Assembly: GCA_015486285.1 (NCBI GenBank)
Contig: WFRX01000298.1
Span: 1 to 35,994 of the forward strand
DNA: 35,994 bases
Direction of reading: 5' to 3'
Source of the DNA: a bacterium
Lineage (GTDB): Bacteria; Desulfobacterota; DSWW01
In this document: piece after piece, positions 15,601 through 21,872 of the stretch
Layout of the letters: every line of letters begins with the position of its first letter
Numbering within the stretch: the first letter of the stretch is position 1
The notes under the pieces: generated by a model
Seen by the model: the letters and a program-made list of their open reading frames with translations, nothing else
Databases searched by the model: none
What the model was told of the DNA's origin: nothing
Position numbers and translations under genes: made by a program

Positions 15601-17136
15601 CATCTTGATCCCGGTCTTGTCCGGGTCGAAGGGCACGCGTACGCCCTGGCCGATGGCCGGAACGATCATGTCGGCGGGAACGGTGAACTCCGAACCGTCC
15701 AGCGGGATCGGCCTCCTGCGGCCGGAGGCATCCGGCTCCCCGAGCTTCATGCGGCGCAGCTCGAGGCCGGTCACCTTGCCGTCGGCGGTCACGGCCCGTT
15801 GCGGCGCAACGAGAAAATGCATGCGGACACCTTCGTCGATGGCCGCCTGCACCTCCTCGTGGTGGGCCGGCATCTCGTCGCGGGTCCGCCTGTAGTAGAG
15901 GCTCACCTCCCGGGCGCCCAGGCGCAAAGCGCTTCGCGCGGCATCGATGGCGACGTTGCCTCCGCCGATCACGGCCACCTTGCCTTTCATCGGAACGTCC
16001 TTGCCGGCGTTGATGTCCCGCAGGATTTCCACGCCGGGGACCACCCCTTCCGCGTCCTCGCCCTCGATCTTCAGCTTCATTCCTTCCCAGGCCCCGACTC
16101 CGACGAAGACGGCCTTGTAGCCCATGTCGCCCATCAGTGCCTCGAAGGGAATGTCGGTCCCGATTCGCTTACCGCTCTCGACGGTTACCCCGTGATCCAG
16201 GATCGCCTGAATCTCGCGGTCCAGGATGTCCCTCGGCAGACGGTATTCCGGAATCCCGTACCGGAGCATGCCTCCGAGCTTCGGCTGATCGTCGTAAAGG
16301 GTTACCGGATAGCCTTTCCGGGCCAGGTTGTAAGCGGCGGTCAAGCCGGCCGGCCCGCCGCCCACGATGGCCACGCGCTCCTCGAAGGACGCTTCGGGCT
16401 TGGCCACCGGCGCGGGCTTGCCCTGCTCGATCTCCTGGTCGGCCACGAACCGCTTGAGCTGGCAGATGGCGATCGGTTCCTCCATCTTGTTGCCGCGAAT
16501 GCATTCCTCTTCGCACGGACGGGCACAGATACGCCCGATCGTGGCGGGGAAGGGGAGCTTTTCCCGGATCAGGGCCAGGGACTCCTCGAAATTCCCGGAG
16601 GCGATCAGCCCCACGTATTCCCGCACGTCCAGCCGCGCCGGGCAGGTGAGCTGGCAGGGGGCGTTTTTCCGGTCGATCACGTGCGTGTTGGGAACGGCCT
16701 GGGGATAATCGATGAAGATGGCCTTCCGCTTCGTCAGCTTCTGGTTGTATTCGCTGGATATCTCCAGGGGGCAGTACTGCTGGCACAGCCCGCACCCCGT
16801 GCACTTTTCCGGATCGACACGCCTCGGGTGGTGCAGGATTCTGGCCTTGAAGTTGCCGGGGTCCCCTTCGAGGCCCATCAGTTCGGCAAACGGGATGATC
16901 TCGATGTTTTTCTCCCGGCCCACCTCCACCAGCTTCGGTGACATGATGCACATGGCGCAGTCGTTGGTCGGGAAGGTCTTGTCCAGCTGGCTCATCGTGC
17001 CGCCGATACCGGCGGCCTTGTCCAGAAGATAGACCTTGAAGCCCGACTCCACCAGGTCCAGGGATGCCTGCATCCCTCCGATACCGGCTCCCAACACCAG
17101 TACAGAGCCGATCTTTCCGTTGTTTTCAGCGGCCAT
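12637..17136 (-). CDS. hdrA: HdrA-like bifurcation subunit: double HdrA with inserted GltD/NfnB-type module
   Basis: This 1499-aa flavo-iron-sulfur protein is about twice the usual HdrA length. Its order is as follows. FAD motif VLVLGAGIGGMQASL (~12-26) and CAMCIMSPK; ferredoxin-type CTGCGLCQQYCP (~112). An inserted GltD-like module (~155-570) has CQLTCPARLDVREYV, CARPCEEEC, FAD motif AIVGGGPAGLTAAYN and NAD(P)H motif AVIGGGNVAIDAARSA. Then CLNCRKCLGCGICEDVC (~635), CVGSRDCDHDYCSSVCC (~740), a second HdrA with VFVCHCGVNIGSVVDVP (~945), VVGGGLSGMSAAIQLADQG (~1105) and YCSRVCC (~1270), and finally two [4Fe-4S] motifs near 1430-1465. HdrA flavin bifurcates electrons; the insert suggests NAD(P)H as one donor. 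All YCSxVCC cysteines are Cys, not Sec. ATG 17136 follows GGGAGAG. It overlaps mvhD by 8 bp. Confidence 0.93.
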   Translation of the reverse strand: MAAENNGKIGSVLVLGAGIGGMQASLDLVESGFKVYLLDKAAGIGGTMSQLDKTFPTNDCAMCIMSPKLVEVGREKNIEIIPFAELMGLEGDPGNFKARILHHPRRVDPEKCTGCGLCQQYCPLEISSEYNQKLTKRKAIFIDYPQAVPNTHVIDRKNAPCQLTCPARLDVREYVGLIASGNFEESLALIREKLPFPATIGRICARPCEEECIRGNKMEEPIAICQLKRFVADQEIEQGKPAPVAKPEASFEERVAIVGGGPAGLTAAYNLARKGYPVTLYDDQPKLGGMLRYGIPEYRLPRDILDREIQAILDHGVTVESGKRIGTDIPFEALMGDMGYKAVFVGVGAWEGMKLKIEGEDAEGVVPGVEILRDINAGKDVPMKGKVAVIGGGNVAIDAARSALRLGAREVSLYYRRTRDEMPAHHEEVQAAIDEGVRMHFLVAPQRAVTADGKVTGLELRRMKLGEPDASGRRRPIPLDGSEFTVPADMIVPAIGQGVRVPFDPDKTGIKMTRWRTVKVDPVTGATAVPGVFAGGDAEKGPFIAIDAIAGGARAAESIHRFLRGMDMLEGREVEERIPVEDARTGFLYKLRQRMPQKPVADRTRSFEEVETGFTPEQAVEEAKRCLNCRKCLGCGICEDVCEAKALDYAEQERIEELEVGSVLLALGFEEYDPSERGEYGYGRYDNVVTSIQFERMLSATGPFSSMPMRPSDGDIPKKIAWIQCVGSRDCDHDYCSSVCCMYATKEAIITKEHLPFVEPTIFYMDVRAHGKGFDGYYERAKEEHGVRYIRSQISRVVEDPKTRNLLLRYVAADGTLQDEEFDMVVLSVGLGPRPETRALAGRLGVKLDRHGFCETDPFQPLATSRKGVYVCGAFESPKDIPETVAQASGAAAFASMDIAEARGSLLYREELPPEKDVEGLEPRVGVFVCHCGVNIGSVVDVPGVKEYAGSLPNVVYAEEFLFTCSSDSLVKIKEAVEENDLNRVVVASCSPRTHEPLFRQSIREAGLNPFLFEMANIRDQCSWVHMHDHAAATEKAKELVRMAVAKARELVPLPTEYKEINKKGLVVGGGLSGMSAAIQLADQGFGVYLVEREAELGGNLRHLHYTIDGKDVQALYRDLVERVRNHPQIELFTEAELVGHSGSKGTFTTEIAVGPQKEVRTLEHGIIILATGGEEWKPDEYLYGESPRVVTQQEFEEKLVAGEIDPKQLSNVVMIQCVGSRIPERPYCSRVCCSSAVKNALKIKEINPDAGVNILCRDVRTYGMLEEYYTKARREGVLFTRYDLDHKPEVREEGGALTVTVFDPTIQKKLRLTPDLLVLSAAIIPRENDHVADLFKVSRTLDKFYLEAHMKLRPVDFASEGMFMAGLGHGPKPINESISQAAAAVARACTVISKDRMQVGGVVAKVDPEKCAVCLICVRACPYHVPYIHEDGYSYIDPSRCQGCGNCAAECPQKAIELQHYTDHEILEKTAALVPAVPASGAEPTTEARSEEGEQKDG

Positions 17137-17150
17137 GCCGTGCTCTCCCG

Positions 17151-17531
17151 TCAGGAAGCCCTGTACAAGGGCGTCCGATCATCGATTTTCTCGAGACTCA
17201 GCAGATTCTTCCGACGAAGCTCGACCACCTCCCAGAGGATCTCCCTCGGGGATGTACCCAGCAACTCCGCGATCTGCTTCACCGACCGCGCCTCCTCCCG
17301 GATCGTGTCCAGGATACGGGTGCGGAGGTATTCTGTGCGGAAAACGGCGTCGAAACAGATCTCGACCTGCCTGTCCGAGTACAGCTCACCGTATACGTTT
17401 TTTTCTTTGAGGAAGGATGCCCTGCCCAGCAGCATCTGCAGCTTCTCACCCATGTCCGGTCGCTGCTTCTCAATGGCGGCGAGCATCTCCTCCCAACTGG
17501 GCTGTTCGAGTTCGAACTTGTCTGGTGCCAT
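17151..17531 (-). CDS. small winged-helix-like protein between hdrB and hdrA
   Basis: This 126-aa protein has an acidic helical N-terminal half (QPSWEEMLAAIEKQRPDMG) and a C-terminal half that reads as a winged helix: YLRTRILDTIREEARSVKQIAELLGTSPREILWEVVELRRKNLLSLE. The open frame extends upstream into hdrB. ATG 17531 is preferred because GGGAAGG lies ~8 nt upstream and the extra N-terminus is low complexity. There are no cysteines typical of electron carriers. Its place inside the operon, 52 bp after hdrB and 14 bp before hdrA, suggests either an operon-specific regulator or a structural partner of the Hdr complex. DNA binding is inferred from the fold pattern only. Confidence 0.75.
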   Translation of the reverse strand: MAPDKFELEQPSWEEMLAAIEKQRPDMGEKLQMLLGRASFLKEKNVYGELYSDRQVEICFDAVFRTEYLRTRILDTIREEARSVKQIAELLGTSPREILWEVVELRRKNLLSLEKIDDRTPLYRAS

Positions 17532-17583
17532 TCGTTTTGCCTTCCCTTTTACCTTTTCCCTTGGAACCTTTTGCCCGGACTTT

Positions 17584-18462
17584 TCAGGCCAAGGCGTAAC
17601 GGCTGAGAAGCTCCCTGGGGTCGATGAACCGCTTCCGCCAAAGCTTATTGCCGAAATCCGCGCCGCCGGACAACCCAATCAGATCGGTCAGGTAAAAGAC
17701 AGGGATCTTGTAGGGTGCGGATTTCTCTTTTCTCAATTTGTCCTGGTTCACGTCCAGGTTGGTCTGGCAAAGCGGGCAGGTAGCCACGATCGCCTCGGCC
17801 CCCAGCTCCAGGGCCATGTCGTACATCTTCTCGCAGAGCTGGACCGAGACGGGTGCATCGATCAGCGAAAACCCCGCTCCGCAGCAATCGGTCTTGTACG
17901 GCCAGTCCAGGGGCTCGGCCCCGATCATCTGCAACAGCCTTTCCATGGACCGGGGATCCTCCCGGTTGTCGAAGCTGGCGACTCCGGGCGTCCGTGTCAG
18001 GTAGCAGCCGTAATAGCAGAGCACCTTCATTCCGCCCAGGTCATGCTTCCGGGCCCGGAGGATGGCGTCCGCGCCCACCTCGGTCCACAGGATCTCCAGG
18101 ATGTTCCTGACCTGCACCGTCCCCATATACCGCAGGGGGGCGATGATCTCGTTGATCTCGGCCGTCAAGGCGTCGCTCTTGCGTATCTTGTCCGCCGCCG
18201 TAAGCATCCGGGTGTAGCAGGCCGAACAGGGCACCAGCAGCGGGTTCAGTCCCTGCTGCTCGGCCAGGGCCAGGTTCCGGGCGGGCAGGGCCAGCCCGAG
18301 GAGTTCGTTCGTGGCGTGGGCCGACGAGGCGCCGCAACAGTTCCAGTCCTCGATCGGAACGAGCTGGGTTCCCAGCCTGGAGAAGCACATCTCCAGGGAT
18401 CGGGCATAGTCGTTCGAGGAGGCGTTGAGGGAGCAGCTCTTGTAATACCCGATGGTCTTCAT
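17584..18462 (-). CDS. hdrB: HdrB-like heterodisulfide reductase subunit B
   Basis: This 292-aa protein has two complete CCG domains, the fold that holds the non-cubane [4Fe-4S] clusters of HdrB. Domain 1 has YKSCSLNAS, WNCCGASSAH and VPCSACY. Domain 2 has VLCYYGCYLTR, TDCCGAGFSL and ATCPLCQTNLD. In methanogens HdrB reduces the CoM-S-S-CoB heterodisulfide. In bacteria with MetF-linked clusters the natural acceptor is not settled, and HdrB may feed electrons to another thiol/disulfide or a quinone-linked partner. Its ATG overlaps the hdrC stop by 4 bp (18459-18462), so the pair is translationally coupled. Length and cysteine content are normal for the family. Confidence 0.93.
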   Translation of the reverse strand: MKTIGYYKSCSLNASSNDYARSLEMCFSRLGTQLVPIEDWNCCGASSAHATNELLGLALPARNLALAEQQGLNPLLVPCSACYTRMLTAADKIRKSDALTAEINEIIAPLRYMGTVQVRNILEILWTEVGADAILRARKHDLGGMKVLCYYGCYLTRTPGVASFDNREDPRSMERLLQMIGAEPLDWPYKTDCCGAGFSLIDAPVSVQLCEKMYDMALELGAEAIVATCPLCQTNLDVNQDKLRKEKSAPYKIPVFYLTDLIGLSGGADFGNKLWRKRFIDPRELLSRYALA

Positions 18463-19037
18463 TTTTTCCCTCCCCGCTCTTCAACCCTGCGGTAGATCTC
18501 CCGGAAGGCCTTCTTGTTCGACACGCTTTCCGGCAGCACGCCCAGGCGGCCCTTGAGAAACATGCGCAGGCCCAGCCCGGCGTTCTCGAAGGCCTGGCCG
18601 GTCTTGAGCTGGTAGCGGGCAAGCAACTCTCCCTCGAAGGTCCTGCCGCGCTTCTTTACGTTGTCCAGGAAATATTTGTGGAAGAGGGCCACGTTCTCCT
18701 TCGCTGGATGCCTGCCTTTCCGAAGCGCCTTTTGCCTGAGGGAATCGATGACCAGGGCGATATCGATGTCGTTCGGACACCGGATGCTGCACGTATTGCA
18801 GGTGACGCACACCCAGATCGTCTTGGAGGCGAGCAGGTCTTCCTCCTGACCGAGCTGGATCATCCGCATGACCTGGCTCGGCGGGTAATCCATGGCAAAG
18901 GTCATCGGGCAGCCGGCGCTGCATTTCAGGCACTGGTAGCACCGGTACACATCTTCCCCGTGTTCGGCCATGATCTCTTCGGCCAGGCCCCGCTTCGGTT
19001 CGAGGGCCGGCCCTTCTTGAGGAGTCTCTTCTTTCAA
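18459..19037 (-). CDS. hdrC: HdrC-like iron-sulfur subunit
   Basis: This 192-aa protein has two [4Fe-4S] ferredoxin motifs, VYRCYQCLKCSAGCP and CVTCNTCSIRCPNDID, and a helical C-terminal region. That is the soluble HdrC form that links HdrA to HdrB. There is no membrane-spanning part, so the complex should be cytosolic. The start is TTG 19037, supported by a strong AGGAGG 8 nt upstream. It is the first gene of the operon, about 30 nt behind the predicted transcription start, with the palindromic operator between. It overlaps hdrB by 4 bp. Confidence 0.93.
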   Translation of the reverse strand: MKEETPQEGPALEPKRGLAEEIMAEHGEDVYRCYQCLKCSAGCPMTFAMDYPPSQVMRMIQLGQEEDLLASKTIWVCVTCNTCSIRCPNDIDIALVIDSLRQKALRKGRHPAKENVALFHKYFLDNVKKRGRTFEGELLARYQLKTGQAFENAGLGLRMFLKGRLGVLPESVSNKKAFREIYRRVEERGGKK

Positions 19038-19052
19038 GACGCTTTCCTCCTA

Positions 19053-19074
19053 ATTGAATGAACACTCATTCAAT
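19053..19074. promoter_or_regulatory. perfect 22-bp palindromic operator (TetR/FadR-like)
   Basis: Nine-base arms ATTGAATGA and TCATTCAAT are separated by ACAC without a mismatch. The half-site TGAATGA and its spacing resemble TetR-family FadR boxes that control fatty-acid degradation in Bacillus and relatives. It lies just downstream of the -10 box, covering the expected start site, which suits steric repression. No TetR-type gene is present in the window. Confidence 0.75.
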
Positions 19075-19076
19075 GC

Positions 19077-19105
19077 ACTATACCCGCCAAGGGCGAAACT
19101 GTCAA
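19077..19105 (-). promoter_or_regulatory. sigma70 promoter of the hdrCBA-mvhD-metVF operon
   Basis: On the minus strand, TTGACA (19105-19100), exactly 17 bp, then TATAGT (19082-19077): a near-perfect sigma70 promoter. The start is expected near 19070, inside the palindromic operator. Such a strong core promoter fits an operon held down by a repressor. Confidence 0.8.
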
Positions 19106-19172
19106 GAATCGCACGCCCCGCTGAACGGATAAAACTCAAGTAAAACAGTAAGATAGTTGTGAAGATTTTGTT

Positions 19173-19829
19173 TTATTCACAGGGAGAGTCCGTGGGCAGG
19201 CCCAGGAGCTCTTTGCATGCCTCGACGGCCCGTGCGGCATCCGGCGCATATCCGTCCGCCCCTGCCGCAAGCGCCTTGTCCGCATCCAGCACGGCGCCTC
19301 CCACAAGTACCTTGACGCGGTCACGGATTCCCTGTCTCTCCAGGGCCTGCATGGTTTTTTCCAGCCAGGGCAGGCTCGTGGTCAAAAGAGCACTCATGGC
19401 AACGACCTGATACTCGCCCTCGCCTGCCTCGGCAACAAAGACCTCCGGGTCCACATCGATGCCGAGATCTTTGACCCGGAAACCGGCGCCGCGAAGCATC
19501 ATGACCACGATGTTCTTGCCGATATCGTGCTGATCGCTCTTGACCGTGCCGATTACCACCGAACCGCGAGGTTCCACGCCCGCCTCGGCCAGCAGGGGCT
19601 CCAGAAGGTGCATCCCCTCCTGGATGGCATGGGCGGAGAGCATCACCTCCGGCAAGAACAGGCGCCCGTCGGCAAAATCCTTGCCCACCTTGTCCAGGGA
19701 TGCAATCAACCCCTGGTTCAGCAGATGGACCGGGTCCATCCCTTCCGTAAGCAGGCCTTCGGCGAGTTCGACGACCGTGCGGTCATCGCCGTCGTAAACG
19801 GCCCGATGCAGCTGATCAAAAGAGTTCAT
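19173..19829 (-). CDS. corrinoid protein (MtaC/MtbC-type methyl carrier)
   Basis: This 218-aa protein has the two-domain build of methyltransferase corrinoid proteins. A helical cap domain (~1-85) has LLNQGLIASLDKVGKDFADGR and LFLPEVMLSAHAIQEGM. The Rossmann B12 domain has the cobalt-ligand motif DQHDIG (Asp99, His101, Gly104), followed by VVAMSALLTTS and VKVLVGGAVLDADKALAAGADGYAPDA. It would carry a methyl group from a substrate-specific methyltransferase to THF or CoM-type acceptors. No MttB/MtaB/MtgB methyltransferase is next to it in the window, so the methyl donor is unknown. It ends 68 bp before the -35 box of the hdr-met promoter, which makes functional linkage to the methyl branch plausible. 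ATG 19829 is chosen from family alignment; its ribosome site is weak. Confidence 0.9.
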   Translation of the reverse strand: MNSFDQLHRAVYDGDDRTVVELAEGLLTEGMDPVHLLNQGLIASLDKVGKDFADGRLFLPEVMLSAHAIQEGMHLLEPLLAEAGVEPRGSVVIGTVKSDQHDIGKNIVVMMLRGAGFRVKDLGIDVDPEVFVAEAGEGEYQVVAMSALLTTSLPWLEKTMQALERQGIRDRVKVLVGGAVLDADKALAAGADGYAPDAARAVEACKELLGLPTDSPCE

Positions 19830-19879
19830 GTAGATGCCTGGACGCCCATACGCTCCGGAAGGGGATGTTTGCACGACCC

Positions 19880-19909
19880 GTCATTCCCTCGCGGAGGCGG
19901 GAATTCATG
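19880..19909. repeat. short palindromic intergenic repeat, copy 2
   Basis: GTCATTCCCTCGCGGAGGCG followed by GGAATTCATG matches the repeat at 12015-12038 in opposite orientation, apart from a small insertion. The arms TTCCC and GGGAA allow a hairpin. The rest of 19830-20198 holds no gene I can support; it includes an AT-rich stretch near 20000-20060 and a possible rightward promoter around 20071-20100 (TGGACA, 17 bp, TATTTA), which is weak. Confidence 0.5.
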
Positions 19910-20198
19910 GGCTGTATGTGCCCCGCGATGCCCCTTGCGCGTGCATGAATACGATTGAGCGCTCTCTGCCACGCGCATAACGAACCAAAAGCAAGACGAA
20001 TATTGTAAGCCATGGGGAGAAAAAAATAAATATGGGTACGCAAACATCCGCATTTCCTTAGATTCTGGACAACCAACTGCCTTTAAGGTATTTAAAAAAG
20101 CTCGCCTTTCTTACCGAGGGCCGGGATTGTGGCCGGACGTGACAAAGCAGGACATGGATGGCATCCCGCAGGAACGCATTATCAAGAGGAATCCATGA

Positions 20199-21671
20199 AT
20201 GAAAAAGCGTATGCAAAGCCTGGAGAAGGCCTTTTCCCCTCGCTCCGTCGCCTTTATCGGGGCATCCAACAACCTGTCGAAATGGGGAGGGATCGTTTTC
20301 CAGAATATTCTCATGGGCGGTTTTGAAGGCAAGCTCTACCCTGTCAATCCCAAAGAGCAGTCGGTTCAAGGGCTGCGATCCTATCCGTCGGTTGCGGACA
20401 TACCGGATGAGATCGATCTCGCGGTCCTGGTCATTCCTTCGGGCGCCATCCCGGATGCCGTCTCCGCGTGTGCAGCCAAGGGCATTCAAGCGGCCATTGT
20501 CATTACGGCCGGCTTCGCCGAACTGGGCGACAAAGGACGCGCCCTCCAGGATGAAATGGTGAGGCGGGCAAGGGCCGGAAATATGGTGCTCATCGGTCCC
20601 AACGGACAGGGGATCGCCGTTCCCGGGGCGAAATTTTTCCCGTGGCTGCCGACCTTGAGGCTGAATCCGGGCGTCATCGGCATTGCAAGCCAGAGCGGAG
20701 GGATCTCTACCGAAATGGCGGAGCAGCTGGCGGAATTCGGCTTCGGCTGCTCAAAAGTCGTTTCAGCAGGCAATTGCGCCGACCTTTCGTGGCCCGATTA
20801 CCTGGAGTACTTCCGGAATGATCCGCACACAAAGGTGATCCTGCTGTATATGGAGGGCGCGAGTGACGGACGGAAGTTTTTCGAGGAGGCCCGAAAGACC
20901 TCTCTCGAAAAACCCGTCATCATCTTGAAGGGCGGCAGGACCGAAGAGGGGACCCGGGCGGCATCCTCCCACACCGGCTCCATGGCCGGGTCGGACCGCA
21001 TGTTTGACGCCACCTGCAAACAGGCCGGCATCATCCGTGTAAAGGACATCAAGGAAGCGGCTATCCTGGCGGCCGCCTTTGTCAAGACTCCGCTGCCCAG
21101 GGGGCGGCGGGTCTGCGTCTTGACGGGCGGAGGCGGACACGGGGTACTCACCGCCGATCTCGCTTCCGCCAAGGGCCTCGAGCTGGCGCCCCTTTCCGGG
21201 GCAACGGTCGAAAGGCTCCGGGGACACCTTCCCCCCTGGTGGGGGCCCAACAATCCGGTCGATATGGTGGCCGGCATGGGCTACAGCGGACCGAAGGCGA
21301 TCATCCCCATCTTGATGGAAAGCGGCGAATTCGACGGCGTTATTTACAACGGCATTGGCTGGATTTATTCCATGATGGATCCGGTCAACGGACCGCTCGG
21401 CCGGAACGCCGACCATGAGCGCGCAGTAAAGGCCCAGATCGATGAAAATCTCGAACTCAGCGAGATCCTCATCGATTATTCCTATCGGTGGGGCCTGCCG
21501 TTGCTGGTTCATGCCAAGGCGCTGCATCTTGCCATCCGGAAGAACTACGAGGCCATCCTCCGGTTCCTCGACAAGGGCATCATGCTCTACCCGACGCCGG
21601 AAGACGCGGTCAACGCATTTGCCGCCCTGGCCGATCGATATGCATTTCTGCAAAAAGAGGGCGTGGCGTAA
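20199..21671 (+). CDS. ADP-forming acyl-CoA synthetase (acetate-CoA ligase family), alpha-type
   Basis: This 490-aa protein has the domain order of the alpha half of NDP-forming acyl-CoA synthetases. The CoA-binding domain has SVAFIGASNN and LYPVNPKE; a succinyl-CoA-ligase-like domain has LIGPNGQGIA and IGIASQSGGISTEMAEQL; and the phospho-histidine site is SSHTGSMAGSD with His258. A third domain follows (RRVCVLTGGGGHGVLTADLA). These enzymes interconvert acyl-CoA + ADP + Pi with acid + CoA + ATP. The ATP-grasp beta half is absent here and not adjacent, so either it lies elsewhere or the enzyme is unusual. AGAGGA at 20183-20188 supports ATG 20199; an out-of-frame ATG lies 4 bases earlier. The gene is convergent with the dehydratase pair. 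Confidence 0.9.
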   Translation: MKKRMQSLEKAFSPRSVAFIGASNNLSKWGGIVFQNILMGGFEGKLYPVNPKEQSVQGLRSYPSVADIPDEIDLAVLVIPSGAIPDAVSACAAKGIQAAIVITAGFAELGDKGRALQDEMVRRARAGNMVLIGPNGQGIAVPGAKFFPWLPTLRLNPGVIGIASQSGGISTEMAEQLAEFGFGCSKVVSAGNCADLSWPDYLEYFRNDPHTKVILLYMEGASDGRKFFEEARKTSLEKPVIILKGGRTEEGTRAASSHTGSMAGSDRMFDATCKQAGIIRVKDIKEAAILAAAFVKTPLPRGRRVCVLTGGGGHGVLTADLASAKGLELAPLSGATVERLRGHLPPWWGPNNPVDMVAGMGYSGPKAIIPILMESGEFDGVIYNGIGWIYSMMDPVNGPLGRNADHERAVKAQIDENLELSEILIDYSYRWGLPLLVHAKALHLAIRKNYEAILRFLDKGIMLYPTPEDAVNAFAALADRYAFLQKEGVA

Positions 21672-21678
21672 CAGATTT

Positions 21679-21807
21679 GGGGTCAAACCTTGATGATTGA
21701 TTAGCCGGGACACCGGGGTCAGGCTTGGCTTATTGCATTAAAGACTCCCGTTAGCCGCTGGACAGCTGTCGAGGGACATGTACTTTTACCAAGTTAGGGG
21801 ATGCCAA
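21679..21807. repeat. RAYT/insertion-end-like repeat debris
   Basis: Two imperfect direct repeats beginning GGGGTCA (21679 and 21715, 36 bp apart) share the pattern GGGGTCA-xx-CTTG-xxx-ATTG-ATTA. They are followed by GGGACATGTACTTTTACC near 21773. Such GGGGTCAGG-CTTG units resemble sequences beside REP-associated tyrosine transposases. No transposase is present. The remainder of the 200-bp gap between convergent genes is empty. Confidence 0.35.
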
Positions 21808-21872
21808 CCTTTACGATTCCTGTCCTTGGATTGCCGAACCTGATGCACCTGCAAGTCACGCTTGATGCGGGC

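Noticed and set aside
13642..16941. 1099-codon open frame on the plus strand opposite hdrA
   Set aside because: It is the antisense shadow of a GC-rich gene. The minus-strand protein has all HdrA and GltD motifs, while this frame shows no family pattern and is His/Asp/Gly/Arg-biased.
20763..21713. 316-codon minus-strand frame over the ADP-forming CoA ligase
   Set aside because: Antisense shadow; the plus-strand protein has clear CoA-ligase motifs and a ribosome-binding site.
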